A stretch of DNA of 7,362 nt from positions 1 through 7,362 of the forward strand of contig JAOTWK010000173.1 of the NCBI GenBank assembly GCA_029862935.1. Direction: 5' to 3'. This stretch comes from Gemmatimonadota bacterium (GTDB taxonomy: Bacteria > Gemmatimonadota > Gemmatimonadetes > Gemmatimonadales > GWC2-71-9). This document shows, piece after piece, positions 1-5,996 of the stretch. The first letter of the stretch is position 1, and each line of letters opens with the position of its first letter. Under the pieces are notes generated by a model. It saw only the letters and a list, made by a program, of their open reading frames with translations. It was not told where the DNA came from and ran no database searches. Both the position numbers and the translations under genes were made by a program.

Positions 1-29
1 GGTCAGGGGTTCGAGCCCCCTCAGCTCCA
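1..29 (+). tRNA. tRNA 3' end, probably tRNA-Ala (truncated by window edge)
   Basis: The first 29 bases are the 3' end of a tRNA. They contain a T-arm with 5-bp stem AGGGG/CCCCT around loop TTCGAGC (5-21), then the 3' acceptor strand CAGCTCC (22-28) and discriminator A29. No CCA is encoded. The anticodon lies outside the window, so the identity is inferred. U at tRNA position 70 permits the G3:U70 pair that marks alanine tRNAs, A73 agrees, and the variable-loop/T-arm wording GGTCAGGGG is common in tRNA-Ala. It sits 11 bases upstream of tRNA-Gln, so the two are likely co-transcribed and separated by processing. The tRNA call is firm; Ala is moderate. Confidence 0.8.
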
Positions 30-40
30 CTTAGGATCGG

Positions 41-113
41 TGCCCCGTGGTGTAACTGGCAACACGTCTGACTCTGGATCAGAAGAGTCCTGGTTCGATC
101 CCAGGCGGGGCAA
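41..113 (+). tRNA. tRNA-Gln (anticodon CUG)
   Basis: This is a complete cloverleaf of 73 nt. The acceptor stem TGCCCCG (41-47) pairs with CGGGGCA (106-112), giving the weak U1-A72 first pair usual for bacterial tRNA-Gln. The D-stem is GTGT (50-53) with ACAC (62-65). The anticodon stem TCTGA/TCAGA (67-71, 79-83) encloses loop CTCTGGA with anticodon CTG at 74-76. The T-stem CCTGG/CCAGG (89-93, 101-105) carries loop TTCGATC. The discriminator is A113 and CCA is not encoded. It decodes CAG glutamine codons. It is the last gene of a tRNA cluster that enters from the left and ends at the adjacent terminator. Confidence 0.97.
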
Positions 114-114
114 T

Positions 115-149
115 AGAAAGCGCAGGCTGTGAGGCCTGCGCTTTTCTAT
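115..149 (+). terminator. Rho-independent terminator after tRNA-Gln, probably bidirectional
   Basis: A perfect 8-bp GC-rich stem, GCGCAGGC (120-127) with GCCTGCGC (134-141), encloses the 6-nt loop TGTGAG and is followed by TTTT (142-145). The flanks CAATAGAAA and TTTTCTATTG are also complementary with one bulge, so the full inverted repeat spans about 111-151 and reaches the last bases of tRNA-Gln. Read on the minus strand the stem is followed by TTTCTATT, so it could also stop transcription of the minus-strand gene ending at 214. Confidence 0.9.
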
Positions 150-213
150 TGCCGCCGCCTGGGCTCGCCGCGGCACTCGCTCACGCTCGGGCCCTTCGGT
201 CGATTTCTGGGTC

Positions 214-753
214 CTACGGTCGCCTCGGCTCCGCGTCCACGTACTTGATTCCCTTCCCGTCGAACACCCACGCGGTCTTCTTTGGGCGCTTCGTCGCTGG
301 CTTCGGTTTCGCCTTGCGTGCAACGGGTGCCGCAGCCGCGGGCTGGTTGGGCCCGTTGGAAAGCGATTCCATCTCGACGACGGCATCGCGGTTCACGAGA
401 ATGCGGACGTTGTTGCTCGCCGGGTCCATAGGGAGCACGAAGAAGTACGGTCGATTGGGCGGGTAGCGGTTCATGAGACCGCTCAATTGCTCGCCATCCT
501 GAAATGTCATGCGCGCCTGGTGACTGCCGCGCAGCCGCGAGTCCCCGTCCTTGGGCTCACCGGCCTCATCGTACTCTGGCCGACCGCCAAAGTCTTTCAC
601 GAAGTAGAGCGCCTTCACCTGGCTCAGATCTACTTCAACTGACCCCTGATCTTCGGTCAGGACGTGGCAAAACCGTTTCCCGGGATCCACGTCCATGCTC
701 GTGCCCTTCACGATCGTGTGATCGATGAAGTGGGCCACGACCTTGTGTGCCAT
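214..753 (-). CDS. Conserved hypothetical protein, DUF6982-like, two beta-rich halves plus basic tail
   Basis: The product is 179 aa, predicted cytoplasmic (no signal peptide or membrane segment), with no known reaction. The start is the ATG at 753-751 because GGAGG (762-758) lies 4 bases upstream; the open frame continues to 1113 but crosses the promoter region and the neighbouring gene. Residues 4-52 (KVVAHFIDHTIVKGT ... VKALYFVKDF) and 79-130 (QARMTFQDGEQLSG ... VRILVNRDAVVEME) read as two related beta-strand units, suggesting an internal duplication. The wording VKALYFVKDFGG resembles DUF6982 proteins; this assignment is from memory of the family. Residues 137-160 are Ala/Pro/Lys rich (RKAKPKPATKRPKK), a flexible basic linker that could touch nucleic acid. 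The tail AWVFDGKGIKYVDAEPRR has hydrophobic/aromatic strands. It is divergent from the MBL gene, 164 bp apart. Confidence 0.8.
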   Translation of the reverse strand: MAHKVVAHFIDHTIVKGTSMDVDPGKRFCHVLTEDQGSVEVDLSQVKALYFVKDFGGRPEYDEAGEPKDGDSRLRGSHQARMTFQDGEQLSGLMNRYPPNRPYFFVLPMDPASNNVRILVNRDAVVEMESLSNGPNQPAAAAPVARKAKPKPATKRPKKTAWVFDGKGIKYVDAEPRRP

Positions 754-780
754 ACGACCTCCAACAACTGCAGGACTGCA

Positions 781-809
781 AAAATGCGGCCCGCCGGGCC
801 CGATGGCAA
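781..809 (-). promoter_or_regulatory. Candidate sigma70-type promoter for the DUF6982-like gene
   Basis: On the minus strand, TTGCCA (809-804; 5 of 6 to the -35 consensus) is followed after exactly 17 bp by CATTTT (786-781; 3 of 6 to the -10 consensus). Transcription would begin near 774, leaving about a 20-nt leader containing the GGAGG site. The spacer holds the palindrome GGCCCGCCGGGCC (788-800), which could be an operator or chance in GC-rich DNA. The -10 match is weak. Confidence 0.33.
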
Positions 810-917
810 GGTTGAGGCGCACGCCGCGCGGACTGTGGCCTGAGGGGGGCTGGCGAACGCGCAAACGGCGGTAAGTTCCGCTATATGCATGGTGCGGCGT
901 TGACCAAAAGGATTCCG

Positions 918-1850
918 ATGCGGAACCGGACAGGCGCACTCGCGTGTCTGGCGCTGCTGCTACTCGCCGTCGCCTGTTCCGACCGACCGGCTTCAAGGGA
1001 TGGGGCCGACTACAATCGTGGCACGCACCTCGTCCTACTCGGCACCGGTACGCCCAACGCCGACCCCGAGCGTTCAGGAGCGGCCGTCGCCGTTGTCGTG
1101 AACGGCGCGGCATACCTGGTGGACGCGGGACCGGGTGTCGTTCGCCGGGCAGCAGCGGCAGCGAATCGAGGCATCACCGCGCTCGACGTCAAGCGCCTGG
1201 AGCGCGTCTTCATCACCCACCTTCACAGCGATCACACGCTCGGGCTGCCGGACCTCATCTTCACCCCGTGGGTGCTTGAGCGCGAGCGACCGCTGGAGGC
1301 GTACGGGCCGGCAGGACTCGCTGCAATGGTGGACCACCTCCAAGTTGCCTACCACGCCGATGTGCAACGCCGGATCGAGGGGAGTCAGCCCCAGAATTCC
1401 ACGGGACATCATGTGAACGTGCACCCCATAGTCACTGGAGAGGTTTACCGAGACAGCAACGTCACGGTGACGGCCTTTCCTGTCGATCACGAAGAGTGGA
1501 GCGAAGCCTACGGCTATCGGTTCGAGACGGCCGACCGCGTGATTGTCGTTTCAGGAGACGCTCGACCGAGCGAGAGCGTTGTCGATGCGTGCTCCGGATG
1601 TGACGTTCTCGTGCACGAGGTGTATTCAGACGCCGGATTTGCCCGTCGCTCAGCCGAATGGCAACGCTATCACGCTGCCGCGCACACGTCGGCAAGCGAG
1701 TTGGGCAAGCTGGCAGCACGTGCGCGGCCCAAGCTCCTCGTTCTCTACCATCAGTTGTTCTGGGGCACAGATCCGGAAGATCTGGTGGCGGAGGTCAAGC
1801 AGTATTTCGATGGACCAATTGCGTCCGGTAACGACTTGGACGTGTTTTGA
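918..1850 (+). CDS. MBL-fold metallohydrolase lipoprotein, RNase Z-like
   Basis: The product is 310 aa. The start is ATG 918, with AAAAGGA (906-912) upstream and a lipoprotein signal directly after it: MRNR, a hydrophobic run, then LAVAC with the lipidated cysteine at C20. An in-frame ATG at 885 would put 11 polar residues ahead of the signal and is less likely. The fold is the RNase Z/arylsulfatase branch of metallo-beta-lactamases: LLGTGTP (40-46), YLVDAGPG (66-73), the zinc motif H101-x-H103-x-D105-H106, FPVDHEEWSEAYGYRFE with H191, GD214ARPS, and H256TS. All expected metal ligands appear present, so it should be an active hydrolase. The substrate is unknown. True RNase Z is cytoplasmic, so an exported member is more likely a phosphodiesterase or ester/lactone hydrolase. 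The DUF4198 gene follows after 43 bp, probably in one operon. Confidence 0.92.
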   Translation: MRNRTGALACLALLLLAVACSDRPASRDGADYNRGTHLVLLGTGTPNADPERSGAAVAVVVNGAAYLVDAGPGVVRRAAAAANRGITALDVKRLERVFITHLHSDHTLGLPDLIFTPWVLERERPLEAYGPAGLAAMVDHLQVAYHADVQRRIEGSQPQNSTGHHVNVHPIVTGEVYRDSNVTVTAFPVDHEEWSEAYGYRFETADRVIVVSGDARPSESVVDACSGCDVLVHEVYSDAGFARRSAEWQRYHAAAHTSASELGKLAARARPKLLVLYHQLFWGTDPEDLVAEVKQYFDGPIASGNDLDVF

Positions 1851-1893
1851 CGAGAGTGACATTCGCACTCACCGTCTTGATCCAGGAGCGGAC

Positions 1894-2700
1894 ATGAAAC
1901 GACGATGGTTTCTCGTATCGATCGTGCTGCTGGCCACAGCGTCGGCGCTATCGGCACACGATCTCTTTCTGAGGCTCGATGGCTACTTCTTGGCGACCGA
2001 TCAGGCGGTAGAGGTTCTGGTCCTGAACGGCTCGTTCAGCGCGAGCGAGGGTGCCGTCACGGGTGATCGGCTGCTGGACGCGAGCCTCGTCTCGCCTCGC
2101 GGACGAAACCGTTTGCCGGGAGATCAGTGGGTGCCGCGCGGCGATACGACCTACGTGAGGTTCACGACTGGAGACGCGGGTACCTACGTGCTCGGTGCCT
2201 CGACCAAACCGCGCGACATCGCGCTCTCAGCGACCGACTTCAACGAATACCTGGCTCACGACGGTATCCCCGACGTTTTGGCGGCACGGGAGCGAGACGG
2301 CGAACTAGACGACCCGGCGCGAGAGCTCTATGCCAAGCACGTGAAAGCCGTCTTTCAGGTCGGCTCACAACAATCAGACCACTACTCCACAGTGCTCGGC
2401 TATCCCGCAGAAATCGTGGCGGTCGATAATCCGTATGCGGTGCCGCTGGGTGGCGAGCTGCGGTTTCGCTGTTTCGTGGATGGCAAGCCGGTCGCGAACC
2501 AGCTCGTGATTGCCGGTGGCGAAGCGGAGGGTGTTGCGTTTGAGGAGCGGGCGGCGCGATCCGACGCCAACGGTGTCGTCCGGTTTGCGGTCGACCGCGC
2601 AGGTCAGTGGTACGTCAAGTTCATCAACATGGTGAAGGTGGATGAACCGGATCTCGACTATGTCTCGAAGTGGGCGACGTTGACGTTCGAGGTGAGGTAG
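1894..2700 (+). CDS. Exported DUF4198-family protein
   Basis: The product is 268 aa. The start is ATG 1894, with AGGAG (1884-1888) 5 bases upstream; the longer open frame back to 1543 only overlaps the MBL gene. Residues 1-21 form a Sec signal peptide (MKRR, hydrophobic core, ALSA) with predicted cleavage before H22. The mature protein begins HDLFLRLDGYFL, matching the AHD-x-W/F/L opening of DUF4198 proteins. Further family wording is LVLNGSFSASEGAV (42-55), LGYPAEIVAVDNPYAVPLGGELRFRCFVDGKPVANQLV (168-205; an Ig/carboxypeptidase-regulatory-like beta module), and a C-terminal strand pair GQWYVKFINM ... WATLTFEVR. DUF4198 proteins are periplasmic or surface proteins often found near metal (nickel/cobalt) uptake or TonB systems, but no transporter is visible here. 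No transmembrane anchor follows the signal. Function beyond export and a beta-sandwich is not established. Confidence 0.9.
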   Translation: MKRRWFLVSIVLLATASALSAHDLFLRLDGYFLATDQAVEVLVLNGSFSASEGAVTGDRLLDASLVSPRGRNRLPGDQWVPRGDTTYVRFTTGDAGTYVLGASTKPRDIALSATDFNEYLAHDGIPDVLAARERDGELDDPARELYAKHVKAVFQVGSQQSDHYSTVLGYPAEIVAVDNPYAVPLGGELRFRCFVDGKPVANQLVIAGGEAEGVAFEERAARSDANGVVRFAVDRAGQWYVKFINMVKVDEPDLDYVSKWATLTFEVR

Positions 2701-2735
2701 CTGTCGGCTGTCAGCCGTCAGCTATCAGCCGTTAG
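2701..2735 (+). repeat. Degenerate 7-bp tandem repeats abutting the DUF4198 stop codon
   Basis: Starting within the TAG stop of the DUF4198 gene, the plus strand runs through imperfect heptamers of the type CAGCCGT (for example 2712-2718, with CAGCTAT at 2719-2725 and CAGCCGT at 2726-2732). At least four to five units are recognisable before the pattern fades at about 2735. A matching array in inverted orientation lies at 2909-2943. The copies differ by one or two bases, so the array is old or under relaxed constraint. Confidence 0.75.
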
Positions 2736-2827
2736 CACCATTGCTACCCGAATTCTTCAACGACGCCGATGCGGCCACATTCAGGTCACGTTCCCATAGC
2801 GTTTCGCCTGAGCATTCCCAGTAGACG

Positions 2828-2860
2828 AAAAGGGCGGCCGTGATGGCCGCCCTCTTGTTT
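2828..2860. terminator. Bidirectional terminator between convergent genes
   Basis: A perfect 9-bp stem, AGGGCGGCC (2831-2839) with GGCCGCCCT (2845-2853), encloses the 5-nt loop GTGAT. On the plus strand it is followed by a T-rich run ending TTGTTT (2855-2860). On the minus strand it is followed by TTTT then CGTC. It lies between the plus-strand DUF4198 gene (ends 2700) and the minus-strand M16 operon (ends 2942), so it can serve both. The rest of 2736-2940, apart from the heptamers, shows no gene or other signal. Confidence 0.87.
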
Positions 2861-2908
2861 CCCAACGAACGCAACCGCCGAGCGTACCCCTGGGACAGCC
2901 CTAAAGCA

Positions 2909-2943
2909 GTCAGCTGACGGCTGAAGGCTGATGGCCGATGGCT
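2909..2943 (-). repeat. Degenerate 7-bp tandem repeats abutting the M16 partner stop codon
   Basis: Read on the minus strand from the TAG stop at 2944-2942, the sequence continues in heptamers related to CAGCCGT: the plus strand shows ACGGCTG, AAGGCTG and ATGGCCG (2917-2937) and neighbours. Compared from the stop codon outward with the array at 2698-2735, the first 35 bases match at about 26 positions with no gap. Both stop codons therefore lie in the same repeat register, and the two arrays form an inverted pair around the terminator. Confidence 0.75.
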
Positions 2944-4462
2944 ACATGCCCCTCTCAAACACCTCGTCGATCCCGATGATCGTGATCTTGTCTTCGCTCA
3001 CCGGAATCGGGAAGGCCGCGACTTCCTGATCCTCGGCCAATAGCTCGGCCGGCTTCTCGCCGGTATAGGTGATTCGCGTCGCTGCCCCGCTCAGGAGTTT
3101 TTGTTTCATCGCCTCGGCGTCGGCGGTGATGAAGACCAGATACATGTTGTCGTACTGCAAGTGACGCTTGATGGCCGCGTTCACTTGGTCCAGCGTCAGT
3201 GCTTCAATGCCTGGGCGGATCGATGCGAGATACCCGTTGCTGCCCAGCCCATAGAACTGGTCGTCCATCGCGTAGCCCAGACGGCGGCTCCCAGTTGCCC
3301 CCCAATTCAGCACGTAGTTCTTGAGGAACTGCTGCGTCTCGCCGAGCGTCTCTTCGGTCATGCCGTTGTCGACCAGGAGCTTCAGCTCACGCCAGGCGGC
3401 ACGCGTCGCGAACAATGTGCGGTCGTGCAGGTTGCCCGGTGCTGTGAGCGAGATGGGACGGATCCAGATCTCGAACAGGTGGCTCCGGCGGGCGACATTG
3501 GTGGGTGGCACCTGCGTCGTGTAGCCACGCGGATAGGCTTCGATGTAGCTGTAGTCGCCGTAGTTCATGCCGCGAGTCTCGCGGATGACTTGGTAGAGAT
3601 GACTGAACGACTCCCGGTGCTCTCCAAACCACGAGTTCATTGCCACCATGGGCCAGAAATCATCGTGCCCGCGGACCAGTTCCGTCGGGAATCCAAACGA
3701 AATGGCCGAGGCATCGGTTGGCTTCTCGACGATGAGCACTTCCACGCCGTTTGGCATGCGCGGCTCGGGGGCCGGTACTGGGGTGATCTCACCGGCCGGT
3801 AGTGCGTCGAAATCGGCCCGCACGCGGCTCAGGAGTGTGGCGTCGAAACCGCCGCCCAGACCGATGACGATGTTGTTGCTGACGTAATGATCGGCATAGA
3901 ACTGCCGGATGTCGTCCAACATGATGGAGCGGACGGACTCGACGTACCCTTCCTCCGGATGCTCGTATGGCGTGCCCCGGTAGGCCATCCAGAATAGCAG
4001 CTCTTTGCCCAACTCTTCGTCGCGGCTGTAGCGGCGCGAGCGCTCGAGGTAATTGAGTGTCTGCGTCTTGACTCGCTCGAAGTCTTCCTCGTCGAATGCC
4101 GGCTTCAAGATCGAGTTACTGAAGAGCGTGTAGTAGCCCTCCAGGTTGTCCAAGTGTACGCGCCCACGGAACACCGTCATCTCTTTGTCGACGTTGTATC
4201 CGTAGCCGGTTGCCATGGGATACAGCTTGGCCAAGATCTGGTCGTACGAATCCTCGGTGGTCGATCCGTCGGAAAGGAGATTGGCGGTGAGGGCGGCGAG
4301 GCCTTCTTTGCCCGCGGGATCGTTCTGCGATCCGGTCTTGACCCACACGTTGAACGCAATGAACGGGGAGTCCGGCTCACGCAGCGAGACCGTTCCTTCG
4401 GGAACCTGCTCACAACCTGTCAGGACCGTGAGCCCCACGAAAAGAGCCATGAGTCGCTTCAT
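2942..4462 (-). CDS. M16 family peptidase-like lipoprotein, non-catalytic partner subunit
   Basis: The product is 506 aa. The start is ATG 4462-4460, with GGAGG (4473-4469) 6 bases upstream; a GTG one codon earlier is possible but sits too close to that site. The signal MKRLMALFVGLTVLTGC ends in a clean lipobox LTGC (C17), so it is a membrane-anchored lipoprotein, probably facing the periplasm. The two-lobed M16 architecture is intact: an N-lobe with GSQNDPAGKEGLAALTANLL (44-63), linker region about 220-245, and a C-lobe with SHLYQVIRETRGMNYGDYS (287-305). Aligned on GLA, the HxxEH zinc motif is replaced by A57, A60 and N61, so it cannot bind catalytic zinc. It keeps the R-x-x-R-G-x-x-Y motif (R294/R297, Y301) that M16 enzymes use to hold substrate. 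It is translationally coupled to the catalytic subunit upstream and probably forms a heterodimer with it. The extreme C-terminus (KITIIGIDEVFERGM) has no recognisable motif. Confidence 0.92.
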   Translation of the reverse strand: MKRLMALFVGLTVLTGCEQVPEGTVSLREPDSPFIAFNVWVKTGSQNDPAGKEGLAALTANLLSDGSTTEDSYDQILAKLYPMATGYGYNVDKEMTVFRGRVHLDNLEGYYTLFSNSILKPAFDEEDFERVKTQTLNYLERSRRYSRDEELGKELLFWMAYRGTPYEHPEEGYVESVRSIMLDDIRQFYADHYVSNNIVIGLGGGFDATLLSRVRADFDALPAGEITPVPAPEPRMPNGVEVLIVEKPTDASAISFGFPTELVRGHDDFWPMVAMNSWFGEHRESFSHLYQVIRETRGMNYGDYSYIEAYPRGYTTQVPPTNVARRSHLFEIWIRPISLTAPGNLHDRTLFATRAAWRELKLLVDNGMTEETLGETQQFLKNYVLNWGATGSRRLGYAMDDQFYGLGSNGYLASIRPGIEALTLDQVNAAIKRHLQYDNMYLVFITADAEAMKQKLLSGAATRITYTGEKPAELLAEDQEVAAFPIPVSEDKITIIGIDEVFERGM

Positions 4463-5793
4463 CACTCACCTCCCGCCTGCACCATCGTGACCACCGTCTT
4501 CGAGGTGTTCACGAGGTACTGCCGTGCGGCCGCCCGAACATCCTCAGGCGTGACTTGATCGAGCGTACGATAGTAATCGTTCACCGCGTCGATACCGCCG
4601 GTGTTGATGACGTAAGAGATCATGGAAAACGCGACGTTTTGTGCGGTCTCGAGTCCCATGAGAAAGTCATACTTCATGTTGCTCTTGGTATCGGCCAGGA
4701 GCTGCGCATCAACCGGCTCTTGCTGAAATCGTGTGACCGTGGCCTCGATCTCCCCTTGGACAGCGGCCACGTCACGCGGGTCGATGACCATCGTCGCGAT
4801 CTCGAGTAGGGCCGGATCGCGTGCCAATCCGAAGTCACCATTCAGGAACTGCACTCGCCGTTGCTCGAGCACCAACTTCCTGTAGAGGTCCGAGTTGGAG
4901 CCGAAGGCGACCGCACCCAACACCTCGGTGGCGAGGGCCATCTTGTCCGTCGCGCTCCACGCGGGTCCCTTGTAGTTGACGGTAAGGACCGGCAACGTCC
5001 GGCCGCGATACTGCACCGTGCGTTGTCGTGGTGCCTTCTGTTGCGGTTCCGACGGCACCTCGGGTGCCACGTACCCGGTTTCCCAGCCGCCGTAGTACTG
5101 CTGCACCAACGCTTCCGCGGTTCCGAAATCGAAGTCCCCGGCGACGACCAGCACGACGTTCTCGGGGCGGTAGAACCGCCGGTGGAACGAGAGGCTGTAA
5201 TCGTAGCCGTTTGGCATGTCCCGCACATCGGCTTCGTACCCGATCGTCGTGTGCCGATACGTGTGCCGGTCGAATGCGGTCTCCCGGACCTTCTCGTAGA
5301 GGAAACCAAACGGTGTCGTGGCGCTCTGCTGGTATTCACCCAGCACGGCGCCCGCCTCGGTCCGGAAGTCCGGTTCCGAATACTTGAGGTTCATGAACCG
5401 GTCCGACTCGAGGTCCATGATCTGTTCCAGATACTCACTGGCCACGACTTCGTAGTAGACCGTCATGTCGTTACTGGTGAAGGCATTTCGGGCGGCACCC
5501 ATGCCGGCCGTCACGGCGTCGTAGCTGGGGTACTTCTCCGTGCCGCGAAACATCATGTGCTCGAAGAAGTGCGCGAATCCGCTCTTGCCCGGTTCGACTT
5601 CGTCGCGGCTGCCGGTACGCACCATGGAGACGTAGGCGATTTGCCCCGGTGCGCCCGCCTTGATGAAGTAGGCTTTGAATCCGTTCTCCAGCTCGACCAC
5701 CTGATAGTCGAACGGGAAGATCCCGTCGCCCTGCTGTGCCGCCGCGCCGGCCGCGAGCATCAGCAGGAAGAACGTCATGCTGAGCAATCTCAT
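4462..5793 (-). CDS. M16 family zinc metallopeptidase, catalytic subunit (secreted)
   Basis: The product is 443 aa, a normal length for a single M16B-type two-lobed chain. The start is ATG 5793-5791, with AGGAGGA (5808-5802) 8 bases upstream; the frame is open to 5925 but that part is leader. A Sec signal peptide covers residues 1-19 (MRLLSMTFFLLMLAAGAAA). The inverted zinc motif is H75-F-F-E78-H79 in GFAHFFEHMMFRGTEKYPS, with the third ligand most likely E153 (EAGAVLGEYQQS, 74 residues after H79, as expected). The N-lobe ends near 245 with FHRRFYRPENVVLVVAGDFD, and the C-lobe follows. In the C-lobe the substrate-holding R/Y motif is altered: LYRKLVLEQRRVQFLNG has no G-x-x-Y. That matches an enzyme needing the partner encoded next. 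M16 peptidases cleave peptides or unfolded segments; here the site is the periplasm or outside. The substrate is unknown. Confidence 0.95.
   Translation of the reverse strand: MRLLSMTFFLLMLAAGAAAQQGDGIFPFDYQVVELENGFKAYFIKAGAPGQIAYVSMVRTGSRDEVEPGKSGFAHFFEHMMFRGTEKYPSYDAVTAGMGAARNAFTSNDMTVYYEVVASEYLEQIMDLESDRFMNLKYSEPDFRTEAGAVLGEYQQSATTPFGFLYEKVRETAFDRHTYRHTTIGYEADVRDMPNGYDYSLSFHRRFYRPENVVLVVAGDFDFGTAEALVQQYYGGWETGYVAPEVPSEPQQKAPRQRTVQYRGRTLPVLTVNYKGPAWSATDKMALATEVLGAVAFGSNSDLYRKLVLEQRRVQFLNGDFGLARDPALLEIATMVIDPRDVAAVQGEIEATVTRFQQEPVDAQLLADTKSNMKYDFLMGLETAQNVAFSMISYVINTGGIDAVNDYYRTLDQVTPEDVRAAARQYLVNTSKTVVTMVQAGGE
4465..4474 (-). promoter_or_regulatory. Ribosome binding site inside the 3' end of the upstream gene
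   Basis: GGGAGGTGAG on the minus strand (4474-4465) lies inside the last codons (GGE) of the catalytic M16 gene. It places GGAGG 6 bases before ATG 4462. The upstream stop and this start overlap as TGATG, the usual arrangement for translational coupling of subunits made in equal amounts. It favours the ATG over the GTG at 4465. Confidence 0.75.
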
Positions 5794-5897
5794 ACCGATG
5801 ATCCTCCTAGGGATGAAGCGATGGCGGGGTGGAGAATCGCTGTGGGAGGGAGAAGACGTCAGCGAGATCCCGCCGAGGGCTCGTTGTTGTGGCAGGA

Positions 5898-5925
5898 AAT
5901 CTAGCCTCGTGAGCCACGGTGCCAA
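5898..5925 (-). promoter_or_regulatory. Candidate sigma70-type promoter of the M16 operon
   Basis: On the minus strand, TTGGCA (5925-5920; 5 of 6 to the -35 consensus) is followed after 16 bp by TAGATT (5903-5898; 4 of 6 to the -10 consensus). Transcription would start near 5890 and leave about a 97-nt leader before ATG 5793. The rest of the 5794-5996 gap shows no ORF or other strong signal. Confidence 0.42.
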
Positions 5926-5996
5926 TACGTGGGTCGAAACCCGGACTCGGTGGGGGCCGTACGGAGGTGAGACACCGTTTGACAGAGGACTACGTT

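Noticed and set aside
882..887. TATATG as a -10 element for the MBL gene
   Set aside because: It is well placed about 30 bases before ATG 918, but the expected -35 region (GCGCAA) does not match, so support is too thin to list.
754..1113. N-terminal extension of the minus-strand DUF6982-like frame upstream of 753
   Set aside because: The extension is Arg/Pro/His-rich with no domain character, crosses the promoter region and the first part of the MBL gene, and the ATG at 753 has an excellent GGAGG site.
2698..2943. CRISPR array
   Set aside because: The repeat unit is 7 bp, directly tandem and degenerate, without unique spacers, and no cas gene is present.
2701..2944. A transposon or MITE flanked by inverted repeats
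   Set aside because: The inverted arrays are made of tandem heptamers tied to the stop codons, no target-site duplication is visible, and the interior holds only a normal terminator with no transposase remnant.
3101..3802. Long plus-strand open frame opposite the M16 partner gene
   Set aside because: The translation shows no domain, has a composition typical of a GC-rich antisense shadow, and lies fully inside a well-supported M16 gene.
4861..5904. 347-codon plus-strand open frame opposite the catalytic M16 gene
   Set aside because: It is antisense to a gene with clear HxxEH and signal-peptide evidence. Its His/Val/Arg-rich translation has no recognisable motif.
5794..5925. 44-residue upstream extension of the catalytic M16 frame
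   Set aside because: It would bury the signal peptide in the middle of the protein, overlaps the candidate promoter, and ignores the AGGAGGA site before ATG 5793.
5979..5984. Perfect TTGACA -35 box before the small membrane protein
   Set aside because: No -10-like hexamer lies 16-18 bp downstream; that position is already inside the coding sequence. The match overlaps the ribosome site and is probably chance.
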